From Porticoccaceae bacterium (GTDB lineage Bacteria > Pseudomonadota > Gammaproteobacteria > Pseudomonadales > Porticoccaceae): 64,000 nucleotides of DNA. Position numbers and translations under genes: made by a program. The notes below the pieces were generated by a model. That model saw only the letters and a program-made list of their open reading frames with translations, had not been told where the DNA came from and ran no database searches. Where the stretch lies: assembly GCA_029250825.1 (NCBI GenBank), contig JAQXEN010000077.1, positions 1 to 64,000 on the forward strand. The letters are read 5' to 3'. Shown in pieces: positions 57,139 to 64,000 of this stretch; positions within the stretch are counted from its first letter, which is position 1; each line of letters opens with the position of its first letter.

Positions 57139-57999
57139 ATGCATAAATCTTTTTACATAGTCCTGTGCCTGTTACTGGTTTACGGAATGCTCCTTATGCT
57201 GCCCGGCTATGGCCGTGTGCAGTCTATACCTTTCTATCAGCATCAAGGTTTCAATAACATTGCTCATGGCACTGGTCGTGAGCTTATGCCTGGCAATACC
57301 CTCGAAGGCGCATTCAATGCAGTGGCTGTGGGTGCCGATATAATCGAATTGGATGTCCATTTAACGCTGGATAAGATTGTGGTGGTTAGGCATGATGCCA
57401 CCATCGATGCGACCACCAATGGCAGTGGTTGGATTGCGGATATGACCCTGGCTGAGCTAGAGGCCTACGATGTGGGCTTTCATGAAACCGACTATGGCGA
57501 CAAGTTGGCCGCCGATGGAATACGTATCCCCACGCTTGAGTCACTATTTGTCGCCCTGCCGGACAAGCGATTTTTAATTGAGCTCAAGCCCGATGATATT
57601 GAGACCGGTATCCAACTCTGTCAGTTGGTGTTGGCCTATGGCCTCAGTGACCAAGTTGTGGTGGGTTCCTTCTATTCATCGGTATTGGAGGATTTTCGTC
57701 AGGGTTGTCCTGAGGTACCCACGTCCCTTGGCGAAGAAGAAGTACTGACTTTTGTTTTGCTGAGTTGGATTGGTTTAGGGCACCTGTATAAGCCGCCTGG
57801 ATATTCTATGCAGCTGCCATTTGAATACTATGGTGTAGAGCTGATTTCTAGGCCTTTGATTAGAGCGGCAAACGAGCTTAATTTGGTTGTCGATGTTTGG
57901 ACAGTTAACGATTCACAAGAGATGCTGAAACTGATTGAATTGGGAGTCGGTGGTATTATCACTGATCGACCTGATATTTTGCATGCTATTGATATTTAA
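57139..57999 (+). CDS. Glycerophosphodiester phosphodiesterase
   Basis: A 286-residue membrane-anchored or exported enzyme with a hydrophobic N-terminal segment (SFYIVLCLLLVYGMLLMLPGY). The GDPD domain has IAHGTGRELMPGNTLEGAFNAVAVGADIIELDVHLTLDKIVVVRHDATI with the catalytic His and metal Glu-x-Asp, then IPTLESLFVALPDKRFLIELK, and VDVWTVNDSQEMLKLIELGVGGIITDRPD. ATG 57139 has GGAAAAAG upstream; a GTG at 57124 is in frame. It hydrolyses glycerophosphodiesters to glycerol-3-P and an alcohol. Confidence 0.92.
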   Translation: MHKSFYIVLCLLLVYGMLLMLPGYGRVQSIPFYQHQGFNNIAHGTGRELMPGNTLEGAFNAVAVGADIIELDVHLTLDKIVVVRHDATIDATTNGSGWIADMTLAELEAYDVGFHETDYGDKLAADGIRIPTLESLFVALPDKRFLIELKPDDIETGIQLCQLVLAYGLSDQVVVGSFYSSVLEDFRQGCPEVPTSLGEEEVLTFVLLSWIGLGHLYKPPGYSMQLPFEYYGVELISRPLIRAANELNLVVDVWTVNDSQEMLKLIELGVGGIITDRPDILHAIDI

Positions 58000-58113
58000 A
58001 TAGAAAAGATGCTTTAACCAGTATTAAGAAACTGGAAAAAAGCGTGTATTTCGACTAAAAATAATACATCAATGGATAGTGAAGCAGTTCATAATCGCGG
58101 AATGAGAGAATCT

Positions 58114-58434
58114 ATGAGTACAGAACTAGCAAGATTAATGAAGCAGGAAGGAATTTCCCAAAGTGGGCTGTCGCGAGCTACTGGAGTTCCTCAGCCGACC
58201 ATTAATCGCATTCTTAGTCAGGTCACGCAAGATCCACGTCGTGACTCAATGATTAGTATCGCCAACTATTTTGGTGTGCCTCTAGAGTCACTCTATAGCA
58301 GTTCGGCTCCGCAGAAATCTTCAAAGAAAGATACCAAGGCGATTGAAGACGTGTTTAACCGAATTTTAGGTTTGTCTGTGGCCGAGCGCAAAGCGCTATT
58401 TGGTCAGGTTGCCGAAAAGTTTAATGAAGAGTAA
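58114..58434 (+). CDS. XRE-family helix-turn-helix regulator
   Basis: A 106-residue regulator from ATG 58114, which has GAGAG upstream (in-frame ATGs exist at 58072 and 58102, giving up to 120 residues). The HTH lies at LMKQEGISQSGLSRATGVPQPTINRILSQ, then ISIANYFGVPLESLY. The C-terminal helix region (KKDTKAIEDVFNRILGLSVAERKALFGQVAEKF) may dimerise. No repressor-like LexA peptidase is present. Target is unknown. A hairpin terminator follows 70 bp later. Confidence 0.85.
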   Translation: MSTELARLMKQEGISQSGLSRATGVPQPTINRILSQVTQDPRRDSMISIANYFGVPLESLYSSSAPQKSSKKDTKAIEDVFNRILGLSVAERKALFGQVAEKFNEE

Positions 58435-58504
58435 TAGCCTCTAGAGCTGCAAATCTTAGGCTGATCCGCAATCCGATTTTGCAATAACGCTTGTCCGTGG
58501 TTTT

Positions 58505-58529
58505 AGCCAGCGTTCCATGCTGGCTTTCT
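58505..58529 (+). terminator. Rho-independent terminator after the XRE gene
   Basis: AGCCAGC (58505-58511) pairs with GCTGGCT (58519-58525), loop 7, then TTCTT. Confidence 0.75.
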
Positions 58530-58590
58530 TAATATCAACTCCCTGATTTTTTGCCTATCCTTTGACCCTCTTGATTACGACCTTTCCGAT

Positions 58591-58776
58591 TTACTGTCGA
58601 GATGCGAAGATATCATTGATTATTGTCTCCATTATATCGATCAGACGATCTTTCTCATGCACATCCACGGTGCGCAAAAGTGCCTTAAAGTTACTTAGTC
58701 CCGTGTCGAAATTCTCTTCCAGATCAAATGCGCTTATCAACATTCTGTCGGCAGTCTCGAGCTTTAGTGCTTGCAT
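58591..58776 (-). CDS. Small hypothetical protein (61 aa)
   Basis: A 61-residue frame, minus strand, from an ATG with GGGA upstream. Composition is balanced and helix-prone: MQALKLETADRMLISAFD, then FKALLRTVDVHEKDRLIDIMETIINDIF. The plus-strand frame over the same bases is Ser/Ile-rich and looks like the shadow. I do not recognise a family. It lies alone in a 517-bp gap between the XRE gene and the LysE gene. Confidence 0.4.
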   Translation of the reverse strand: MQALKLETADRMLISAFDLEENFDTGLSNFKALLRTVDVHEKDRLIDIMETIINDIFASRQ

Positions 58777-58862
58777 GTGATGTCCCAGCTTTTTTTGATG
58801 GCGTTAGGTTTATAGCTGCTATTCTTGTGGATTCTATTCATTATTGAAATAGCCCTGAAGGA

Positions 58863-58880
58863 CTAATACTTTAGTATTAG
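58863..58880. promoter_or_regulatory. 7-bp perfect inverted repeat upstream of the LysE gene
   Basis: CTAATAC-TTTA-GTATTAG, 72 bp before the ATG. May be an operator or a hairpin in the leader. Confidence 0.45.
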
Positions 58881-58951
58881 CTGAATTTAGATTTTCTTTA
58901 GCGAGCCAAATCTGTATAAAAGAGCTTTCAGTCAACAATACAAAGGTATTT

Positions 58952-59572
58952 ATGGACGCCGTATTTTGGTTTTCAGTGACACTGGCCTGTCTTTTGGGTG
59001 CAATGTCTCCCGGACCTAGCTTGGCGGTGATCGGCAGCGTAACCCTTAATCAGGGACGCCTGGCTGGCATAGTTTCTGCTCTGGCTCATGGGTTGACGAT
59101 TGCGGCCTTTGCTTTGATTACGGCCTTGGGATTGGTCGTGGTTATGAGCAGTTATGCCATTATCTTTAATCTGCTACAACTGATTGGCTGTATCTATCTG
59201 GTGTGGATGGCGCTCAAGTTACTCTTCGCTGCACCGGGGTCGAGTCCTGAACTAACAGTCTTAGCTGGTGGCTCCTACTGGGCGGCGGCTCGAGACGGCT
59301 TCTTGGTGGCGTTGGTAAACCCAAAAATTATTATTTTCTTTACTGCACTGTTCAGTCAATTTGTTACGGTTGAGGGTGAACTCTGGGTAAAACTGCTTAT
59401 GGCCGCAATTGCTGGGGTGGTGGACACACTCTGGTATATGCTGGTGGCAGTGATCATTTCTCAGCCCGGTGCTTTAGTCCGTTATCAGAACAGCAGTGCT
59501 TGGCTGAATAAGGTTTTTGGTTTGGTACTACTGGGGATTGTTGCAGGCATCGTTGTCGAGCTGGTGGCTTAG
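58952..59572 (+). CDS. LysE/RhtB family amino acid exporter
   Basis: A 206-residue membrane protein with six predicted helices. The family signature GAMSPGPSLAVIGSVTLNQGRLAGI with the Pro-Gly-Pro is near residue 20, and RDGFLVALVNPKIIIFFTALFSQF is also typical. Likely exports amino acids or related small molecules. No LysG-like regulator is beside it. Confidence 0.92.
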   Translation: MDAVFWFSVTLACLLGAMSPGPSLAVIGSVTLNQGRLAGIVSALAHGLTIAAFALITALGLVVVMSSYAIIFNLLQLIGCIYLVWMALKLLFAAPGSSPELTVLAGGSYWAAARDGFLVALVNPKIIIFFTALFSQFVTVEGELWVKLLMAAIAGVVDTLWYMLVAVIISQPGALVRYQNSSAWLNKVFGLVLLGIVAGIVVELVA

Positions 59573-59715
59573 GGCTGCTTTTGCCTAAGTCTTTTAATAG
59601 TGCTGCTGAATAGATTCATGCACTGAATAAATTGAACTGATAGGTCAGATTGTGTCTCACGCACGTATCAAAGCTAACCTAAAAGTCTGTGAAATAATCG
59701 CGCCGGGGATTCCCA

Positions 59716-60387
59716 TTGAAAACAACCTATAAAAATATCTATCAATTGGCAGCTAAAAATCGCGGTGGTGTCGAGCATCTAGAAGCCAGTTTGCCGCGCC
59801 CCAAGAGCCCAGCACAGTTGGCGGAGCAGGGGGATGATCGCTATCTGTCGATGATGACCCGCTGCGTTTTTCGCGCCGGGTTTGTATGGCGGGTGATCGA
59901 TAATAAATGGCCAGGATTTGAAGCGGCCTTTTCCGGTTTTAATCCTCTCGCTATCGCTCACTACAGTGATGAAAAGCTCGAAGAACTGGCCAAAGATACC
60001 CGTATTGTGCGCAATTTCACCAAAATTGTCTCGGTGCGGCACAATGCCATGTATGTGTTAGATAAGCAGCACAGCCACGGTAGCTTTGCTCAGTTTGTTG
60101 CGGAATGGCCCGAGACTGATATTGTCGGTCTGTGGTTAGAACTGAAGAAAAAGGGTTCGCGACTGGGGGGCAATTCGGGACCCGGCATGCTGCGCAGTAT
60201 GGGCAAAGATACCTTTCTGTTGACCAAAGATGTCTGCGATGCGCTAGTGAATCAGGGGCTGATGAAGAAATTTAGCCCAACGGCACAGCGGGATCTGCGC
60301 CTAGTTGAACAGGTGTTTGCGGATCTTCGGGAGCAATCGGGCCGCTCTCTCTGTGAGCTGAGCCGAATACTCGCTTTTACAGTTTAA
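59716..60387 (+). CDS. DNA-3-methyladenine glycosylase I-like protein, divergent
   Basis: A 223-residue protein of the adenine-glycosylase (TagI) superfamily. Matching pieces: FRAGFVWRVIDNKWPGFEAAFSGFNPLAIA and DTRIVRNFTKIVSVRHNAMYVL. Compared with classical TagI, the N-terminal YHDxEWG stretch, the Glu of LExxQAGLSW and the zinc-binding Cys/His pairs are not seen. It therefore belongs to the subfamily that lacks them, which is often annotated as glycosylase; activity is uncertain. It starts at TTG 59716 (the site upstream is poor). Confidence 0.75.
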   Translation: MKTTYKNIYQLAAKNRGGVEHLEASLPRPKSPAQLAEQGDDRYLSMMTRCVFRAGFVWRVIDNKWPGFEAAFSGFNPLAIAHYSDEKLEELAKDTRIVRNFTKIVSVRHNAMYVLDKQHSHGSFAQFVAEWPETDIVGLWLELKKKGSRLGGNSGPGMLRSMGKDTFLLTKDVCDALVNQGLMKKFSPTAQRDLRLVEQVFADLREQSGRSLCELSRILAFTV

Positions 60388-60500
60388 TATTCGCTGGCTA
60401 ACTAGCTAGCTGGCAGTTAATGATCTATCTCAAGTCCGAGGAGGTTTTTCTGCCAGTCGCAGAAAAATCTTCAAGCCCGATATATATTGCTCAAACGCGG

Positions 60501-60509
60501 TGCTATGAT
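60501..60509 (+). promoter_or_regulatory. Extended -10 promoter before the TPP riboswitch
   Basis: TGCTATGAT fits the extended -10 TGnTATAAT with one mismatch. The start of RNA would be about 60516, just before the riboswitch. No good -35 is present. Confidence 0.55.
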
Positions 60510-60520
60510 GCCCGCGCTAT

Positions 60521-60596
60521 CCTAAGGGGCGGCCGTTTTATTGGCCTGAGAAGTACCCTTTGAACCTGATCCGGATTATGCCGGCGTAGGAATAGG
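60521..60596 (+). promoter_or_regulatory. TPP (Thi-box) riboswitch
   Basis: The conserved segments are in order: AAGGGGC near 60524, CTGAGAAGTACCC (60546-60558), TTTGAACCTGATCCGG and ATGCCGGCGTAGGAA (to about 60592). CCTA at 60521 pairs with TAGG at 60587-60590 to close P1. No terminator lies between it and the receptor gene, so control is probably at translation start. Confidence 0.95.
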
Positions 60597-60672
60597 AAAT
60601 CTTGATTGTCACCTTTCTTCGTCATTTGTTTCCGGGTCTCCTTAACGTTTAATCTTGTTACTGAGGCTCTAT

Positions 60673-62808
60673 ATGAACTGCTACAAAATATTTACCCCAT
60701 TTGTTTCCTCCCTAGTCGCTGCTCTGTCCGTGACGGTTTTGTCGACCTCTGCAATTGCCGATTCGGTAATCGACAACAGTGCAATTGAAGAAATCATTGT
60801 CACTTCCGACTTTCGTGATAGTGCGCTGTTAAAAACCCCAGCCAGTGTCACGGTTATTGATAGTGTGGCTATTGCTCAGCGCCAGGCGCGACATCTTGAG
60901 CAGGTGCTCAATTTGGCCCCCAATGTGAATTTCGCCAGCGGTGCGTCCCGGGGACGCTTTATTCAGATTCGCGGTATCGGTGAGCGCAGTCAGTTTATCG
61001 AGCCGTTAAATCCCTCTGTGGGAACACTGGTCGACGGCATTGATTTCACCGGTATTGCCGGCGCGGCTACGACTATGGATATAGCGCAGATTGAGATATT
61101 GCGTGGACCTCAGGGTACGCTCTACGGCGCCAATGCGCTGGCAGGCCTGATCAGTCTCCGATCTAATCAGCCCACTGAGCAGGTACAGGGCAATATGCAG
61201 GTCTCTGTCGGTGACTACGATACGCGGACGGTGAGTGGGGCAGTGGGTGGCCCAATCAGCGAGTCATTGGGTTATCGAGTCGCAGTGCAAAAACACAGTA
61301 GCGATGGTTATATAGAGAATGACTTCCTCAAGCGTGATGATACCAATAATATTGATGAGCTTAGTCTGAGAACCATTTTGGATTGGCAGGCTACTGAGGA
61401 TTTAGAGTTGAAATTGACCCTGTTCCACGTGGATGCCGACAATGGTTACGATGGATTTTCTCTGGATAATAGCCGCCATACACTCTCAGACAACCCTGGC
61501 CATGACCGCCATAAGGCTACGGCATTGGCCATTGAAAGCAGCTGGCAGAGTACGGAAAATTTTGAAGTGATTAGCTTGTTGAGTTTTGCCGACAATGATC
61601 TTGAATATGGCTATGACGAGGACTGGGCGTTTCCCGATATATGCACTGGTCAGCCCTGTGAGGGTTGGGAGTACAACTCTGCTGATAACTATAGACGTCA
61701 GCGTGATAATGCCAGTGTTGATATCAAACTTGTCTCAAAGCCCGAAGCGCGAATCTTAAATGGCAGTTCAGACTGGGTGATAGGAATTTACTGGCGAGAT
61801 CAGGATGAGCAATTATTGCGTCAGCAAACGGGCAATGATAATTTTACCAGTAACTTTGACACGAGTAATAAAGCACTTTACGGACAGCTGGACACACAGC
61901 TATCCGACTCACTGAACTTGATCAGTGGTTTGCGACTCGAAGCCCGAGACGCAACTTATAGCGATAGTGATTCAGTCGCTCACAGCGTTGATGAGAGCCT
62001 CTGGGGTGGACGACTGGCTCTGCAATACCAGATCACGGACGGTCAAATGATTTATGGCTTGGTCTCGCGGGGCTATAAAGCTGGCGGTGTAAATAGTGAC
62101 CCCGCTCTGGCGTCTGAAGATCGCGAGTTTGATACTGAATTGATGTGGAATTTTGAGGCAGGTTTTAAAGGTCGCTGGTTGGATGACCGCCTACAAACTC
62201 AGGTCGCTGCTTTTTATCAAAAGCGCGATGATATCCAAATTAAACAATCGTTGGTGCAATCACGGGACGATAGCAATGCCGTAGACTTTACTGACTATTT
62301 TGGCAATGCTGCAAGCGGTGCTAACTATGGTGTGGAAGTAGAATTTAACTGGCTAGCTACGGACGCTCTGGTTTGGTTTGGTACTCTTGGTTTGTTGTCT
62401 GCTGATTATGATATTCCACTGTCGTCTGACCTCAATAAGCGTCAGCAGGCTCAATCACCTGACTATCAATTTGCTCTCGGTGGCAGCTATCAGATTAATG
62501 ATAAAGTCTCAGTTAGCATTGATATTGAAGGCAAGGATAAGTTTTACCTTTCCTCAAGTCACAATGAGCAAACTCAGGCTTATGAGCTTGTTAATGCCCG
62601 AATAAATTATGCTCTGGGCGGTTGGGAACTGTCTCTCTGGGGCCGTAATCTTGCCAATAAAGATGTGATTGTTCGGGGGTTCAATTTTGCAGGTTTCACT
62701 GGCAATGAGTTTTATGGCAATGATCCGCGTAAATTTTATGCGACAGAGGGCTACTATCAACTCGGCGAGCCGCGCATGTTCGGCGTCAGCGGTCAATACG
62801 ACTTTTAA
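60673..62808 (+). CDS. TonB-dependent receptor, probably for thiamine or a derivative
   Basis: A 711-residue outer-membrane receptor. Signal peptide to about residue 30 (TSAIADS). TonB box region EEIIVTSDFRD, plug with VLNLAPNVNFASGASRGRFIQIRGIGER, and a C-terminal barrel ending in Phe (YDF). ATG 60673 has GAGG upstream; an in-frame TTG 60655 is less likely. It is the first gene behind a TPP riboswitch and precedes a thiamine-binding protein and PnuT, so thiamine import is inferred from context. Confidence 0.9.
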   Translation: MNCYKIFTPFVSSLVAALSVTVLSTSAIADSVIDNSAIEEIIVTSDFRDSALLKTPASVTVIDSVAIAQRQARHLEQVLNLAPNVNFASGASRGRFIQIRGIGERSQFIEPLNPSVGTLVDGIDFTGIAGAATTMDIAQIEILRGPQGTLYGANALAGLISLRSNQPTEQVQGNMQVSVGDYDTRTVSGAVGGPISESLGYRVAVQKHSSDGYIENDFLKRDDTNNIDELSLRTILDWQATEDLELKLTLFHVDADNGYDGFSLDNSRHTLSDNPGHDRHKATALAIESSWQSTENFEVISLLSFADNDLEYGYDEDWAFPDICTGQPCEGWEYNSADNYRRQRDNASVDIKLVSKPEARILNGSSDWVIGIYWRDQDEQLLRQQTGNDNFTSNFDTSNKALYGQLDTQLSDSLNLISGLRLEARDATYSDSDSVAHSVDESLWGGRLALQYQITDGQMIYGLVSRGYKAGGVNSDPALASEDREFDTELMWNFEAGFKGRWLDDRLQTQVAAFYQKRDDIQIKQSLVQSRDDSNAVDFTDYFGNAASGANYGVEVEFNWLATDALVWFGTLGLLSADYDIPLSSDLNKRQQAQSPDYQFALGGSYQINDKVSVSIDIEGKDKFYLSSSHNEQTQAYELVNARINYALGGWELSLWGRNLANKDVIVRGFNFAGFTGNEFYGNDPRKFYATEGYYQLGEPRMFGVSGQYDF

Positions 62809-62835
62809 ATTAGCAGAGTGAAAAGGAGCTTTATT

Positions 62836-63084
62836 ATGCAAGTCACAATCGATATCAGTATGTATCCCAATCGGGAGGACTTTATTCCTCCCATCGATGG
62901 GTTTATTGAGAAGATTAATCAGTTTGAGAATCTGAAAGTTACGACCTTTCCCACTAGCACGGTAGTGCAGGGAGACTATCAGCATGCCATGAATGCTGTT
63001 CAGGAGACTATCGCCGCCTGCTATATAGAGTTTAATATGGCCGTCTATGTAGCGAAAATCATTCCCGGTTACGAGGCGCTTTAG
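62836..63084 (+). CDS. Thiamine-binding protein (DUF77/YkoF-like)
   Basis: An 82-residue protein from ATG 62836 with AAGGAG upstream. It matches the small MTH1187/YkoF thiamine-binding family: MQVTIDISMYPNREDFIPPIDGFIEKIN, then the central VTTFPTSTVVQGDYQHAMNAVQETI. Its homologues bind thiamine or HMP. Lies 27 bp after the receptor and 3 bp before pnuT. Confidence 0.88.
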   Translation: MQVTIDISMYPNREDFIPPIDGFIEKINQFENLKVTTFPTSTVVQGDYQHAMNAVQETIAACYIEFNMAVYVAKIIPGYEAL

Positions 63085-63087
63085 AGA

Positions 63088-63729
63088 ATGTTGGATTGGG
63101 TCAATCTGGAGACTGTAGCGGTGGCCTTGGCCATCGCTTATCTAGTGCTCGCCATGAAAGAGAGCAGCCTGTGCTGGTACTCTGCGTTCTTTAGCACCGC
63201 CATCTATGTGTGGATTTATCGCGATGTCAGTCTCTATATGGAGTCGGCTCTTAATCTCTATTATATGGCTATGGCAGTCTACGGTTGGTATCAGTGGCAA
63301 CGTGGCGGTGATCAGAATACTGGCCTGAGTATTTCACGCTGGAACCGCAGCCAGCATATAAGGGCAGTATTATTAATTGCCGCCGCCACCGCGATCTCGG
63401 GCTACATGCTCGATACCAATAGCGACGCGCGGTTGCCCTATTTAGATTCCTTTACCACCTGGGCCGCGGTGTTGACCACGGTCATGGTGGCGCGCAAAGT
63501 CATCGACAACTGGCTCTATTGGATTGTCATTAACGGTGCATCAATCTACCTTTGTTGGGATCGTGAACTCTATCAAACTGCGGCTCTATTAGTGCTGTAC
63601 ATTGTCCTGTCGGTAATCGGTTACCGGTTGTGGCTCAAGAGTTTGCAGCAGCAACATCTTGCCGCCAATTCAATCGTCGATAAGGTTCAGCTCTCCGCCT
63701 ATGCAACTGCTTCAGCAAACCCTCGCTAA
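63088..63729 (+). CDS. pnuT: Thiamine transporter PnuT (PnuC family)
   Basis: A 213-residue membrane protein with seven predicted helices. MESALNLYYMAMAVYGWYQWQRG and KVIDNWLYWIVINGASIYLCW are the PnuC-family segments lining the substrate site. In a TPP-riboswitch operon this is the PnuT subtype, a facilitator for thiamine, rather than nicotinamide riboside PnuC. It overlaps the next gene by 29 bp. Confidence 0.9.
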   Translation: MLDWVNLETVAVALAIAYLVLAMKESSLCWYSAFFSTAIYVWIYRDVSLYMESALNLYYMAMAVYGWYQWQRGGDQNTGLSISRWNRSQHIRAVLLIAAATAISGYMLDTNSDARLPYLDSFTTWAAVLTTVMVARKVIDNWLYWIVINGASIYLCWDRELYQTAALLVLYIVLSVIGYRLWLKSLQQQHLAANSIVDKVQLSAYATASANPR

Positions 63730-64000
63730 CTGGCGTCAGTGGAACACTGATTGCGGCAGTTTAAACGCTCAGCCAACTGTGCTGCGCGAGCTAATTGGCG
63801 GCCAGACTAATCGTTCTTTTTTGGTGGCCAGCGGTGAGTTTAAGGCGGTGGTAAGAATCAACGCCATGAACGGCACCAATCTGGGTATTGATCGCCAGCG
63901 GGAAGCATTGATCCTTACGCTATTACAGCCAACCGGCGCGGTACCAAAAGTATATTTACACACCGACAAGGTGCTGGTCAGCGCCTTTCATGAAGGCCGG
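63701..64000 (+). CDS. Thiamine kinase-like phosphotransferase (partial, 3' end missing)
   Basis: Runs to the right edge in frame from ATG 63701. The N-terminus has LRELIGGQTNRSFLVASGEF, KAVVRINAMN and DRQREALILTLLQP, matching the APH/choline-kinase-like fold that includes ThiK. In this operon, phosphorylation of imported thiamine to thiamine monophosphate is the likely role. About 100 residues are visible; the catalytic loop lies outside the window. Confidence 0.78.
   Translation, partial: MQLLQQTLANWRQWNTDCGSLNAQPTVLRELIGGQTNRSFLVASGEFKAVVRINAMNGTNLGIDRQREALILTLLQPTGAVPKVYLHTDKVLVSAFHEGR

Noticed and set aside
58562-58780. 72-residue plus-strand frame in the XRE-LysE gap
   Set aside because: Ser/Ile-rich with no ribosome binding site; the minus-strand frame is the better candidate.
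60445-60467. Terminator after the glycosylase-like gene (TTTTTCTGC / GCAGAAAAA)
   Set aside because: A stable 9-bp hairpin, but the 3' arm is A-rich on both strands, so no T-run follows on either strand.

Overview
The window is a gene-dense piece of a marine-type gammaproteobacterial chromosome. Gene order (rpsF-rpsR-rplI-dnaB; uvrA / MFS / ssb; ribF-ileS-lspA-fkpB-ispH), a HexR-controlled Entner-Doudoroff cluster, TonB-dependent receptors and thiamine salvage suggest a relative of Pseudomonas/Cellvibrionales, perhaps SAR92/Porticoccaceae. That placement is inference from content and order. No rRNA, tRNA, insertion sequence, prophage or CRISPR array was seen.

Layout. 1-6.8 kb: ribosomal proteins S6 (partial), S18 and L9 with a membrane protein between them, then dnaB, panC-panD, and on the minus strand a lipoprotein amidohydrolase and a DUF4124 protein. 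6.8-13.1 kb: branched-chain amino acid and phospholipid genes (ilvI-ilvH, a phosphatase, pssA, leuA). leuA has an uncatalogued leader peptide with five consecutive Leu codons. 13.1-16.3 kb: a HolD-like protein, rimI, nfeD-like, a slipin and a glycine-zipper lipoprotein. 16.4-20.3 kb (minus): a RegA/RegB redox two-component pair next to an OprC/NosA-like copper receptor, with a possible RegA-type operator upstream of the receptor. 20.5-33.5 kb: two small DUF proteins, uvrA, MFS, ssb, a peroxiredoxin, fabB-fabA, ispB and the three-subunit transhydrogenase pntAA-AB-B. 33.7-41.8 kb: rpsT, murJ, ribF, ileS, lspA, fkpB, ispH.

41.8-57 kb is the sugar-catabolism block: pgi (minus), then edd-glk-eda-zwf-pgl (plus), pyk-gap (minus) and hexR (plus). 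Three 15-bp sites fit the known HexR operator, two before edd and one inside a strong gap promoter. Together glk, zwf, pgl, edd and eda turn glucose into pyruvate and glyceraldehyde-3-phosphate, which gap and pyk process further; acs lies beyond hexR. Between pgl and pyk is a 401-residue helical protein with a central hydrophobic hairpin, whose architecture matches alpha-helical pore-forming toxins of the Hbl/Nhe/MakA/ClyA type. It is the most unexpected gene here.

57-64 kb: a glycerophosphodiesterase, a small XRE regulator, a LysE exporter, a divergent DNA-3-methyladenine glycosylase-like protein, and a TPP-riboswitch-controlled thiamine salvage operon (TonB receptor, thiamine-binding protein, PnuT, thiamine kinase-like protein cut by the window end). 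Short imperfect tandem repeats of 10-22 bp recur in the spacers, one of them spanning the ribosome binding site and start codon of the nfeD-like gene.
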